Shown here one piece after another: positions 35,026 to 43,615 of a DNA stretch of 64,000 bases. How positions within the stretch are numbered: the stretch's first letter is position 1; each line of letters begins with the position of its first letter. The position numbers and the translations under genes were made by a program. Below the pieces are notes generated by a model, which had not been told where the DNA came from, searched no databases, and was given only the letters and a program-made list of their open reading frames with translations. Where the stretch lies: NCBI GenBank assembly GCA_019075865.1, contig JAGXAN010000010.1, forward strand, positions 1-64,000, given 5' to 3'. The DNA comes from Hyphomicrobiales bacterium. GTDB taxonomy: Bacteria; Pseudomonadota; Alphaproteobacteria; Rhizobiales; Beijerinckiaceae.

Positions 35026-35220
35026 AGGGTTTCGAAAGTTGGGTCGAGTGAGGAGACGGATGCGTCATTGCGAGCGTCGAATAAAACGAAGGTGGCACCT
35101 TGCGAGTGCTGGACAGCGGCGGGGCGGACGCTATGCCGGCCTTGTTGCAGGCGCCGGAGAAGCGGGTGCCGGACAAGGTTTAGATCGGCGGGTGATTGGG
35201 TTTTGATGTGACGGGATTGG

Positions 35221-35278
35221 GCTAGATGGCTAGATGGCTAGATGGCTAGATGGCTAGATGGCTAGATGGCTAGATGGC
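35221..35278. repeat. Seven direct repeats of GCTAGATG
   Basis: Seven uninterrupted copies of the 8-mer GCTAGATG fill 35221-35276, with a partial eighth. They lie directly in front of, and run into the annotated start of, the MobC-like gene. Such arrays can bind relaxosome or regulatory proteins; a slippage-prone microsatellite is the other reading. Confidence 0.9.
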
Positions 35279-35770
35279 AACAGGGTAGGGCGATCCGAGA
35301 CAATCGAGGCGGAGTTGGGCGCGTCTTCAATCCAGAAACTGGTAAGGCTAGGTGAGAAAGGGGCTGTTGTGGGATCGAGGGGCAAGCGCATTCGGCACCA
35401 GATTGATCTTGGATCGGCGGATTATGCGCTGTTGACCGATGCCGCCAGAGTGTTCGGGCTTGATCGTTCGGAGGTAATGCGTCGACTTTTGCGTGGAGCG
35501 ATGCAGGTTGGGCCAGCGATGTCGGACGCCAATGACCAGCAATTTGCGACTACGGCGAAGGCGCTTCGGGCAGTCAAGCTGGAGCTCGTGCGGATGCTGC
35601 AAGCGGTTCGCGTCGGGGAAGTTGTGGGCATGGAAGACAGCGAGGCTGTGTGGCAGGAAGTGTTCAACCAGACTGAAATCCTCGACAATGAGATGGCGGC
35701 GATTATCCTGAGCTATGGAATCAGGTTGCGGGCGGCTGCCGATCTGGCTCCTTCGGGCGGGATGGTTTGA
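35258..35770 (+). CDS. MobC-like relaxosome accessory protein
   Basis: The frame gives 170 residues, but its first codons lie in the 8-mer repeats; GTG 35369, with GAAAGGGG eight bases upstream, is an attractive start giving 133 residues. The core RIRHQIDLGSADYALLTDAA then FGLDRSEVMRRLLRGAM resembles ribbon-helix-helix mobilization proteins that bind oriT and help the relaxase. The stop overlaps the relaxase start (TGATG). Its sequence is poorly conserved, so the call rests largely on context. Confidence 0.6.
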   Translation: MARWLDGNRVGRSETIEAELGASSIQKLVRLGEKGAVVGSRGKRIRHQIDLGSADYALLTDAARVFGLDRSEVMRRLLRGAMQVGPAMSDANDQQFATTAKALRAVKLELVRMLQAVRVGEVVGMEDSEAVWQEVFNQTEILDNEMAAIILSYGIRLRAAADLAPSGGMV

Positions 35771-38514
35771 TGTCTGGTTCGGTATCCATTGGAGCCTGGA
35801 AAGAACAGGCCGCAGCGCGGACGGCGGCTCGAGCCGGCGGCGCTTCGGGGCGTGCGATGGCGTCAGGTGCTGCTTCAAAGGGATCGTTTGGTATAATTGG
35901 AACGAGGCCGTCGTCGGCGAAGACGGTGACGGTTGTTGGCCTGCCGAGCAACAGTTTTACGTTCGAAGAGATGGCGGCGCGGCGCGGGCGTATGGGTGCT
36001 GGCGGCGGTTCGGCTTGGGGCGGCGGGGGTGGTGGCGGCGGATCGGCCGCTGTTGGCTTGACGGGCGGCGCGGCGCCGGCGGTGGTGAAGGTGATTTCTT
36101 TTGGCCGGGGCGGTACTCGGGCGACGGCGATGGGACTTTATGTGCTGCGCGATGATGTCGTGCTTGAAAACCAAAATGGTCAGGTGTTGAACACGCAAGC
36201 CCAAGTAAACGAGGAGATGAAGGCGTGGGCGCAGACTTTTGACGCGCGCGCTGAGAGCGACGATGTAGTCAAGGTGCGGCTGTGGCTGATGCCTTTGCAG
36301 GATCAAACAGCGCCAGTGTGGAAGGATGCGGCGTCCCGCGAATCTTCGGGCGAGGTTCAGGATGCGACTGCTGGCGGGACCTCTGAAGGGGTTACGACAC
36401 CGCGAATTGCGGCGTGTGAGGTGCTCGGGCGGGTGGTTGCAGCGGGATTTGCGGGACACCGTTATGCCTATGCAATGGGTGAGGATCAGGCTGGACGGGT
36501 TTATGCTGACGTGGTGAGCGTCATGGTGTCGAGGCACAAAATCGTCAGAACCGTCGTCAATAAAGCGGGGCAAAGCGTCGAGAAAACCTATCCCGAGCGG
36601 CTGCAGATGGTGTCGGGCGATAAAGCGGCTTCTGGCCGGCGGGCCTTGAATGAGGCTTCGGAGAAACTGCTTTTCGACCGGATCAGCCAAGGGTCCGAGA
36701 TTAAAAGTTCACAGGTGCGGCTGCAAGTTTCGTTACCGGGGCATGGCGTTTCGGGGGCGCAGAACAAGCTTGATCGTTTGCTCCAGAAAGGTGCTCAAAA
36801 CGTTGGTGAGGTTCGGACTGAGACCGGCGCTGTGATCCGCAATGTCGCTGAAACCGCCCGGCTGGCGAAGAGCTGGAAGCGGGATATGCACAGCCATGGC
36901 GTGCGCGATGTGATGCATGCGATGATTTCGGCTCGGGCCAACGAGAATGTCGAAAGTTTTAAGCAAGCGGTTCGGGTGCATCTGAAGACGCAATTTGGGG
37001 ACCACAAATACATGTTTGCGATCCACACCGACAAGGCCCAGGGCTCACATGGACATATTCATGCGCATGTTCTGGTGGCGGTCAAGAGCCAGAGCGGGGT
37101 TCGGTATAATCCAAACAAGCAGCAGCTTTTGGACTGGCGGGAGAAGTGGGCCGAGGCAGCGCGGGGATATGGACTGCGGATTGTGGCGACGCAAGCGATG
37201 ACGCAAGCCAACACCCAGACCTATGGGGACCGTGACAAAGCGATCATTGAGGTGGCCGAGCGGGCGCGTCCCGAGCGGGCGGAGAAAGATCAGAGCTATG
37301 CCCGTCGCGAGCCGCAGGTGGTTGAGGCGGCGCGTCGCCGGGTTGAGATGGCGCAGTCCAACGTGGTGAAAGTTCCGGTTACACCGGAGCAGCGTGTGTT
37401 GGCAGAACGCAGTTTTCGCGAATGGCTGACCCTGCAGGCGGTGCAGCCCTTCAATAAGATTGTTGTGGCCAGCCTCACCCGACTGGAGGCGAGCATCAAG
37501 AGCTATGACCATGCCGAGCAGGCGGCGCGGCTTGATCCTGAGCAACTGGCGCGGCCTGAAGCGTCCGAGGGGCAGGCAGCGGCGATACAGGCGCGTCAAG
37601 CGGAACTGCAAAACGAGGCACGCAAGCCAGAGGTTGACGTATATCCTGCCCTTTTAGCGAAGCTGCCAATGGACACCCAAGCGACACTTGGCGAGCCTGC
37701 CCAGCCGATGATGCCGGTTGCCCAAATCCTGGTAGAACATAGCCGAAATATATTGCAAGATTTGAGCTCGAAAGCGCATTTTGGTCGGGTTAAAACTGGT
37801 GAATTGGACGAGAAGGGAGAGCCGAAAATGACACTCAGTGCGGCGAAGATGAAAGCGGATTTGGTGCAGGCGAACCAGGATATCGCGAGCCTTTCAGGGA
37901 TGCTGAGTGGCGCGGATAAGATGGAGTTTGATCAGCGGGCGGCGGCAATTTTGACCACGCTTACTGGCGTGACCAAAATCCAGGCCTTCAAAGAGGAAAC
38001 GGGCCGCGACACCGTGACCCGTGCGGAATTTTTCGAAATTGTCGGGCCAGCGGCAACCCACATGCTGGATGTGGATCGTTTGGCGAGAGAGCGAGCGGAA
38101 AAACAGGCTATTGTTACCAGGGACGCTGAACGATTGCAGGAAATGGCGGTTCAGCGGGTTCAACGCGATGCGGGCAACCCAACCAGGGATGCGGCAATAA
38201 TCAAGCAGACCGAGAACGATCGCCGCGTTATGAGGGACACAGACAAACTCGTCGAAGAGACCCGTCAACCATCACGGGCGGAACGCGCAGAGGCAGAGAT
38301 AGATCGGATTAGCTCAGACACCAGCCTTAGTTTTCAAGAAAAACTGGACGCCTTGCGCAAAATTGACCATCCGAACGATACTTTCGATCCAGAAAAACAT
38401 CGTTCAAAACCCGCAGTATCCCCGGAACAACAAATCGTTGAAAATGTGCGCGAATATGAGCGCCAACATCCAGAATTAAATCAAAAACACACAAAAAAGC
38501 ACAAAATGAAGTGA
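35770..38514 (+). CDS. Relaxase / mobilization nuclease
   Basis: The 914-residue protein has relaxase motif III at ~416-433 (IHTDKAQGSHGHIHAHV), the histidine triad that holds the metal for nicking oriT. Upstream, VVKVISFGRGGTRATAMGLYV near 105-125 resembles the relaxase N-terminal motif, with Y as a candidate nucleophile. The first ~100 residues are Gly/Ala/Ser-rich, including a run of eight glycines, and look disordered. After the HUH core, residues ~470-914 are long, charged and helical, ending in basic KKHKMK. The MOB class is uncertain. It follows the MobC-like gene and converges with the virD4 gene. Confidence 0.82.
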   Translation: MSGSVSIGAWKEQAAARTAARAGGASGRAMASGAASKGSFGIIGTRPSSAKTVTVVGLPSNSFTFEEMAARRGRMGAGGGSAWGGGGGGGGSAAVGLTGGAAPAVVKVISFGRGGTRATAMGLYVLRDDVVLENQNGQVLNTQAQVNEEMKAWAQTFDARAESDDVVKVRLWLMPLQDQTAPVWKDAASRESSGEVQDATAGGTSEGVTTPRIAACEVLGRVVAAGFAGHRYAYAMGEDQAGRVYADVVSVMVSRHKIVRTVVNKAGQSVEKTYPERLQMVSGDKAASGRRALNEASEKLLFDRISQGSEIKSSQVRLQVSLPGHGVSGAQNKLDRLLQKGAQNVGEVRTETGAVIRNVAETARLAKSWKRDMHSHGVRDVMHAMISARANENVESFKQAVRVHLKTQFGDHKYMFAIHTDKAQGSHGHIHAHVLVAVKSQSGVRYNPNKQQLLDWREKWAEAARGYGLRIVATQAMTQANTQTYGDRDKAIIEVAERARPERAEKDQSYARREPQVVEAARRRVEMAQSNVVKVPVTPEQRVLAERSFREWLTLQAVQPFNKIVVASLTRLEASIKSYDHAEQAARLDPEQLARPEASEGQAAAIQARQAELQNEARKPEVDVYPALLAKLPMDTQATLGEPAQPMMPVAQILVEHSRNILQDLSSKAHFGRVKTGELDEKGEPKMTLSAAKMKADLVQANQDIASLSGMLSGADKMEFDQRAAAILTTLTGVTKIQAFKEETGRDTVTRAEFFEIVGPAATHMLDVDRLARERAEKQAIVTRDAERLQEMAVQRVQRDAGNPTRDAAIIKQTENDRRVMRDTDKLVEETRQPSRAERAEAEIDRISSDTSLSFQEKLDALRKIDHPNDTFDPEKHRSKPAVSPEQQIVENVREYERQHPELNQKHTKKHKMK

Positions 38515-38519
38515 AAATT

Positions 38520-40019
38520 TTAGCTGTCGCCAAAGTTGTTGCCGAGGCCGCGAAAACGACCCAGGACTTTGGCGGCGGCGACGGTATCGATCTTGCGCAA
38601 GGGCGGGTCGCACGATGGGAGTGCCTCATCGACATTGGTGATATTATTTTGGGCCACACCATCCAATTGAACTTCATCAATCCCATCAAAGAGCGTCCGG
38701 GCTGGTATGGTTTCACTCGAGGGCGGTTGGTTGTTACGAGCCGATCGAGCCAGTTTCGTCCCAGTCGTGACATCGTCCTTGTAGGTCTCAATAAGGTCGT
38801 CGGTCCTTTTCGATTCTGCTTTGGCTTGCTCGACAAATGAGAAAGTTTTTGCCGATGAAAGTGGCGAGGCTACCAGCTTTGCGGGGCTGTCGACAACGGG
38901 ATGGTCATTTGCATCGATCTTCTTTTTTGACTGGAACGACGGGATCGAAACCCGGACGCCCTTGCTCTGCTTCATGAGAAGTTTGAAACTCCTCTCACGG
39001 TAATAAATCAATTTTTTCAACTCATAAGATGGACCCTTATCAACGATCAAGATCGATTTGTTTTTGGGCAAATTGCGAATTTCGTCGAGATCGCGCAAAG
39101 GGCGTTGATGATAATGAATGTTATGACCGCGGCTCGACATCAGGCCACTACCGGGCCGGGAAAACGGCGTCCGAATTTCCCCGGTTGTGTTGCCAAGCAT
39201 CCGGGAAACATAGTCAGCGGTCTCTAAATCATTGATGCGGACGAATAATTTAACCTGGCAATGATTGACCGTGGTCATCCTTGTGGCGCGACCATAGAGT
39301 TCGTCGAGCTGTGTCATATCTTGCAATACCACAACCATTCGGAAGCCATAACTGGCGTTCACAGACAGTTTGTTGACGATTGAGTCGACACGCCCAAGCT
39401 GACGAAACTCATCCAACATCACCAAAACCTGAAAGGGTTCGTCAGGGCCTGGCTCCACCACCATGAGGCAATCGTGAACCTGCTGAATGAACAATTTAAT
39501 GAGCTGCCTATAAATATCGAGTTGAGCCACTGAACAACCAATAAAGATTGCCATTGGCTTTCGTCTTAATTCCCGAATATCGAAATCAGACCGGTCAGTC
39601 GCCGCTGCCACCAAATCGTTATTCCATATACCGAGGGCATCAACGACGTGTCCTAATATGGAATCGCGGACTTCATCCTCTATACTCAAAAACTGATTAA
39701 AGCCCATGATCACAAATTCAGGGATGCCGCGCTCCCGGGAAAGACACCTAAGAACAACCGCAAAATTCTCACCTGTTGAAATCAATGAGACAACCGCACG
39801 CAGATTCTTTTGCCCCTCATACAATCTAGATGACAAAACATACCCAATCAGGGCTGATAGCAATCTGCGGCCAGAGCGGGCCCAGAACTCCTCTCCCGAT
39901 GTTGGCAAAGAGATCATGAACGAAGAAATGACATCACAATCTGTCGGCATCCGCTCATCGCGCCGAATAATGTCTAACGGGTTATAACTGTGCGTATTAA
40001 ATTCACCGGGCCGCCACAT
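38520..40019 (-). CDS. virD4: VirD4/TraG coupling protein, C-terminal part (frameshifted)
   Basis: This 499-residue frame contains THSYNPLDIIRRDE, the Walker B segment VLVMLDEFRQLG and VVLQDMTQLDELYG, all from the TraG/VirD4 ATPase. It is the downstream part of the gene whose Walker A is in the frame at 39974-40678. One missing base near 40043-40045 accounts for the break; restoring it gives SGYRQSINDAVFMWRPGEF. The coupling protein links the relaxosome to the secretion channel. The stop lies 5 bases from the convergent relaxase stop. Confidence 0.85.
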   Translation of the reverse strand: MWRPGEFNTHSYNPLDIIRRDERMPTDCDVISSFMISLPTSGEEFWARSGRRLLSALIGYVLSSRLYEGQKNLRAVVSLISTGENFAVVLRCLSRERGIPEFVIMGFNQFLSIEDEVRDSILGHVVDALGIWNNDLVAAATDRSDFDIRELRRKPMAIFIGCSVAQLDIYRQLIKLFIQQVHDCLMVVEPGPDEPFQVLVMLDEFRQLGRVDSIVNKLSVNASYGFRMVVVLQDMTQLDELYGRATRMTTVNHCQVKLFVRINDLETADYVSRMLGNTTGEIRTPFSRPGSGLMSSRGHNIHYHQRPLRDLDEIRNLPKNKSILIVDKGPSYELKKLIYYRERSFKLLMKQSKGVRVSIPSFQSKKKIDANDHPVVDSPAKLVASPLSSAKTFSFVEQAKAESKRTDDLIETYKDDVTTGTKLARSARNNQPPSSETIPARTLFDGIDEVQLDGVAQNNITNVDEALPSCDPPLRKIDTVAAAKVLGRFRGLGNNFGDS

Positions 40020-40678
40020 AAAAACGGCATCGTTGATGGATTGCGATATCCTGACAGCCGATCAAAATTTTCGCGTTTTGGATCAAACCAAACCGATGAT
40101 CCTTCCCACAAAAAGCCGTTGGGCACGATAAAACTCACGCCCTTCCCAGAGCGCGTAGGCCCGATCACCAGCATATGGGCCGGCGCATCGGATCTAAGCA
40201 ACACGCCACCAAGCCTTCCAAGAGCGACGCCATGTCGCGAAGTCAGATTAGCTTCTTCCGCATCCATAATGCTGCCCAGAGCCGCATCGCCCAGATGTAT
40301 TGGTTTACGATTGGCGTGAACAAAAATGATGGCCGCAGCGACCACTGCCGACGCAATCCCCAGGGCCATCAGGGCACGAATGAGGGCTTCTTCGCGGGTC
40401 GAGGCGAAAAACAGGCGAACATAAAAGTGGTTCCAGGCGATGAAAAGGGCTGTCCAGCCCCTGGCTTGGCTTTGCATCCGCAGCAAGGTCCAGCGGGTGG
40501 CGCCTTCGGAGGGAAACAGTCCTGGATTGTAGCGGAAGGCGGCGACGATCAGATAGGCAATGCTCCAGAGCCAAAATATCATGCCCGAACCGAGCAATCC
40601 GACGCTCACCCGAAACGCCCAGGTGCGGGGCCGGGTGATGCGAAACGCGCAGAGGCGGGCGAGCAGTGAGTCTGACAA
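39974..40678 (-). CDS. virD4: VirD4/TraG coupling protein, N-terminal part (frameshifted)
   Basis: This frame begins at TTG 40678 with GGAG nine bases upstream. It has two N-terminal membrane segments (GLLGSGMIFWLWSIAYLIVA and ASAVVAAAIIFVH), then MLVIGPTRSGKGVSFIVPN, the Walker A box of TraG/VirD4 proteins, then FDPKRENFDRLSGYR, after which the frame fails. The rest of the protein continues in the frame at 38520-40019. It is transcribed last in the virB operon direction. Confidence 0.83.
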   Translation of the reverse strand: MSDSLLARLCAFRITRPRTWAFRVSVGLLGSGMIFWLWSIAYLIVAAFRYNPGLFPSEGATRWTLLRMQSQARGWTALFIAWNHFYVRLFFASTREEALIRALMALGIASAVVAAAIIFVHANRKPIHLGDAALGSIMDAEEANLTSRHGVALGRLGGVLLRSDAPAHMLVIGPTRSGKGVSFIVPNGFLWEGSSVWFDPKRENFDRLSGYRNPSTMPFLCGGPVNLIRTVITR

Positions 40679-40782
40679 GGTTCATCTCCATAGCAAGGGC
40701 AGGGCGATCGGCTTGACGGCCGGCGAAGCGGGCAATCCATCGGGTCAGGGGTTTTTGTTGATCGTGTCGGCCGCCAGCCATT

Positions 40783-41091
40783 TTAAGGAAGGGTCAGAGT
40801 CGGGTGCCGCTTCGAAAATAACGGGCGATAGCTCATGGGTTTCAACCCGCGACAGCCTCGCCCATTCCATTCGATTTTGGCATACTTGCGATTGTGGGCT
40901 TCATAATTGGCGAAGGTTCGGTGTCTGGCTAAGCGGACTCGATTGACTTTATATTTGAACCCATTGCACTTCTGCATATCCTGCGCGGCGCATGATCCAA
41001 GATGATCCTTCGGATGCTTGCAGCCAAGCTCCAGCATCATATCCGGTCGCTGCTTCCATTTTGGACAAAAGATGTTCAACAAGCGCGACAT
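40783..41091 (-). CDS. Small hypothetical protein between virB11 and virD4
   Basis: The 102-residue product (MSRLLNIFCPKWKQRPDMML, GCKHPKDHLGSCAAQDM) is basic and has six cysteines, some spaced as in metal-binding proteins. AAAGGAG precedes the ATG. No family is recognised. Position and strand put it inside the T4SS operon. Confidence 0.55.
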   Translation of the reverse strand: MSRLLNIFCPKWKQRPDMMLELGCKHPKDHLGSCAAQDMQKCNGFKYKVNRVRLARHRTFANYEAHNRKYAKIEWNGRGCRGLKPMSYRPLFSKRHPTLTLP

Positions 41092-41162
41092 CAGGGGCTC
41101 CTTTCAACACATTCACTTATTGCCATCGCATTCGTTTCGTTCATTTCTGTTGGACTTCGTGC

Positions 41163-42203
41163 TCAGCGGCGGGCTGCATGCCACTGATCCATTGGCCGGA
41201 AATAAATTGCCGAGGTGCCGCGCCAGCCGCCAATGCGGCTTTGCTGGATCACGATGGGCAGCACCATTTTGATGTAGGAAATGATCTCTTGCTTGCGCAG
41301 GCCAAGACCAGCCTGCATGACCATGAGGGCAAGCTGTTCGAAGGCACCTGTGGGACTATCGGCATGCACAGTGGTGATAGAGCCCGGATGGCCGGTGTTG
41401 ATGGCACGCAGGAAGGAATAGGCTTCTGCGCCGCGAATTTCGCCCAAGAAAATTCGGTCGGGGCGCAGGCGCATGGCGGCTTGCAGCAAGCTTTCAATGG
41501 TGACTTGCGCCTCGCCCTGTTCACCTTTAGAGGCGACGAGAGGCAGGAAGTTTGGTTGCAGGGGCTGGACTTCGCGGGTGTCCTCGATGGTGATGATGCG
41601 CTCATCGAGCGGCACTTCTTTGAGCACGGCATTTAGGAAGGTGGTTTTGCCGGACGAGGTGCCACCCGACAGCAACATGGAATAATGATGCTTTACGGCC
41701 AGCCGGATGAAATCCTCGATACGGTCCTGATCGAGGGCCTCGCAAAGCGCACAATCGGCTTCGCTAAGTGCCTCGCCTGAGACTTGAGTGACCCTGTCGA
41801 AAGAGCCCATGGCGCGATAATCATCGAGCGACATATTTTTGATGACCTGTTTGCGGATGGCAAAAGCACCGCCGTTGGGAGTTGCGGGCGGAAGGACGCC
41901 CTGAAAGCGCTCGCCGCCTTCGAGTGATGCCGAAAGAAGCGGGTGACGCTCATTGACGGCCTGATTGGTGAGGGCGGCGACCCGTTCGGCTAGATGAGCA
42001 AGTTCACTGACGCCAAGCCCTTTGACGTCATGGCGCTGCATGGACGCCTCGCCCATGACCTCGACCCAGACTGTGCCGGGGCCATTGGCGCAGATTTCGA
42101 CAATGGCGGGATTATCCAGAAAGGTGCGGATTGGCTCCAGGGCGGCTTGTAAAAACCGGCTGACTTTGGGCTCCATATGCAAAGGCTTGAGAATCACGTT
42201 CAT
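41163..42203 (-). CDS. virB11: VirB11 ATPase of the type IV secretion system
   Basis: The 346-residue protein has the VirB11 plan: N-terminal domain (NPAIVEICANGPGTVWVE), Walker A LLSGGTSSGKTTFLNA near 172-187, the Asp box TIEDTREVQP, RLRPDRIFLGEIRGAEAYSF and ITTVHADSP (His box). It is a hexameric traffic ATPase at the inner membrane. It overlaps virB10 by 4 bases. Confidence 0.93.
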   Translation of the reverse strand: MNVILKPLHMEPKVSRFLQAALEPIRTFLDNPAIVEICANGPGTVWVEVMGEASMQRHDVKGLGVSELAHLAERVAALTNQAVNERHPLLSASLEGGERFQGVLPPATPNGGAFAIRKQVIKNMSLDDYRAMGSFDRVTQVSGEALSEADCALCEALDQDRIEDFIRLAVKHHYSMLLSGGTSSGKTTFLNAVLKEVPLDERIITIEDTREVQPLQPNFLPLVASKGEQGEAQVTIESLLQAAMRLRPDRIFLGEIRGAEAYSFLRAINTGHPGSITTVHADSPTGAFEQLALMVMQAGLGLRKQEIISYIKMVLPIVIQQSRIGGWRGTSAIYFRPMDQWHAARR

Positions 42204-43615
42204 GGCACCCCATGATCGCGGCGTAGTTTCTGCAGGGCTTCTTGGACAGGATCGGGATAGAGGCTGGAGAAATCGAGATCACGGCGCACGAAGACGATGA
42301 TTTGGGTGCCTTGATCAAGGGTAATTGTGGGGGGAATGTTGATGGCGTTTTTCAGGGCTTCCTGTGAGATTTGGGTGAGTTCTTTGGCGATAGTTTGGCT
42401 GGCAATCTGGCGGGCCTGCTGGTTGATCTGTGAAGATTGACTTGGCTGGGTGGTGGTGGTCGTGGTGATGCCGGTAATCGGGTTGGTGACGGATGTCGAA
42501 GAACTCTGTGCCGGCTGTTGGTTATTCTGCCCAAGACCGGCGATTAGCTGGCTGGCTCCACCGATGACGGAAAGCAGGATCGAGGAGCCAAAGCGTTCCA
42601 AATAGTGATTGTCGACCATGCCGCCGTTGCCAGCCCGGCCCATGGCGTCGGTGCCGGGGGACCCCAATTGCACGGAGACACCGTCGGGGCGCAGCAATCT
42701 CGTCCAGACAATGAATACACGGGTCTGGCCCTGGGCAATTCCGCTCTTGTATTGGCCGATGAGGTGGGTTCCGCTTGGTATCAGCACTCGTCGGCCATCA
42801 AATGACCAGACATCATCGGAGGTAATGGCGCGCACCATGCCGGGTAGACCCGAATCGATTGCCGACTCGAGGATGGCAGGAATGGTGGTGCCTTGAGCCA
42901 CAAGTGCATCGACGCGGCGGATTTTCACAGCATGGACGGTATCAACCCTCTGATTGCCGACGCCGTTCAGGAACTGGGTATTGGTGTCTGTATCCTTCCA
43001 TCCAATTTCCGGGTTGGCAAGGCTTGAGTTGGCAAGATTTGAGTTGGCTGCTTGTCCCCCGGAGGCCGGGGTTGTCGTGGCGGCGTTTCCGCGCGTTGCG
43101 CTGCCATCGTTGATAATGATTTGACCCGCTTTGAGACGCGCCCATTTGCGGGCTTCCGCCGCTGCCGCTGCTGCCTCGGCCTTCTCAGCGGCGAGGCGGG
43201 CGGCACTGCCATTGTCACGCTCTGTGGCTATTGGCGCGCTTACGGCGGGCGGCATTGCAGTGGGGGCCAAGACGGCGGGGGCCAAGACGGAGGGTGGCTG
43301 GGCGGGAGCTGGCGGTTCTATGACGGTTGGCGACGGGGGGACTTTCATTGTGCCCAGATTTAGGGCCGGTGGCGTGGTGTTCAGCCCGTCTGGCGACTGG
43401 GAATAATTCGAGACATTGAATTTCTTTTGGATGATGCTGACGGGTGGCTTGGGATGCAGGCCGGAATAGAGCACCCAGCCAACCAGCCCGGCGGTGAGCG
43501 CGCCGAACCCGATTTTGACACCGAGCCCCAGCGATCCGGCGCGTTGCGCGACTTTTGAAGTCGCCTCGGCGGCGGCCGCGAAGGCGTCATGTTCGTTAGG
43601 GCTTGGCACGATCAT
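42200..43615 (-). CDS. virB10: VirB10 (TrbI-like) channel scaffold
   Basis: The 471-residue product has an N-terminal cytoplasmic part, one membrane segment (GFGALTAGLVGWVLYSG), a Pro/Ala-rich linker and the C-terminal beta domain (VLIPSGTHLIGQYKSG, FIVWTRLLRPDGVSV, TLDQGTQIIVFV). VirB10 spans both membranes and gates the channel. It overlaps virB9 and virB11 by 4 bases each. Confidence 0.93.
   Translation of the reverse strand: MIVPSPNEHDAFAAAAEATSKVAQRAGSLGLGVKIGFGALTAGLVGWVLYSGLHPKPPVSIIQKKFNVSNYSQSPDGLNTTPPALNLGTMKVPPSPTVIEPPAPAQPPSVLAPAVLAPTAMPPAVSAPIATERDNGSAARLAAEKAEAAAAAAEARKWARLKAGQIIINDGSATRGNAATTTPASGGQAANSNLANSSLANPEIGWKDTDTNTQFLNGVGNQRVDTVHAVKIRRVDALVAQGTTIPAILESAIDSGLPGMVRAITSDDVWSFDGRRVLIPSGTHLIGQYKSGIAQGQTRVFIVWTRLLRPDGVSVQLGSPGTDAMGRAGNGGMVDNHYLERFGSSILLSVIGGASQLIAGLGQNNQQPAQSSSTSVTNPITGITTTTTTQPSQSSQINQQARQIASQTIAKELTQISQEALKNAINIPPTITLDQGTQIIVFVRRDLDFSSLYPDPVQEALQKLRRDHGVP

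Noticed and set aside
34497-35176. Minus-strand ORFs in the gene-free region
   Set aside because: The products are Pro/Ser/Pro-rich with no domains, good starts or conservation features. They are chance frames opposite repetitive DNA.
40305-40781. Alternative minus-strand ORF over the virD4 N-terminus
   Set aside because: The frame with membrane segments and Walker A (from TTG 40678) is clearly the real one.
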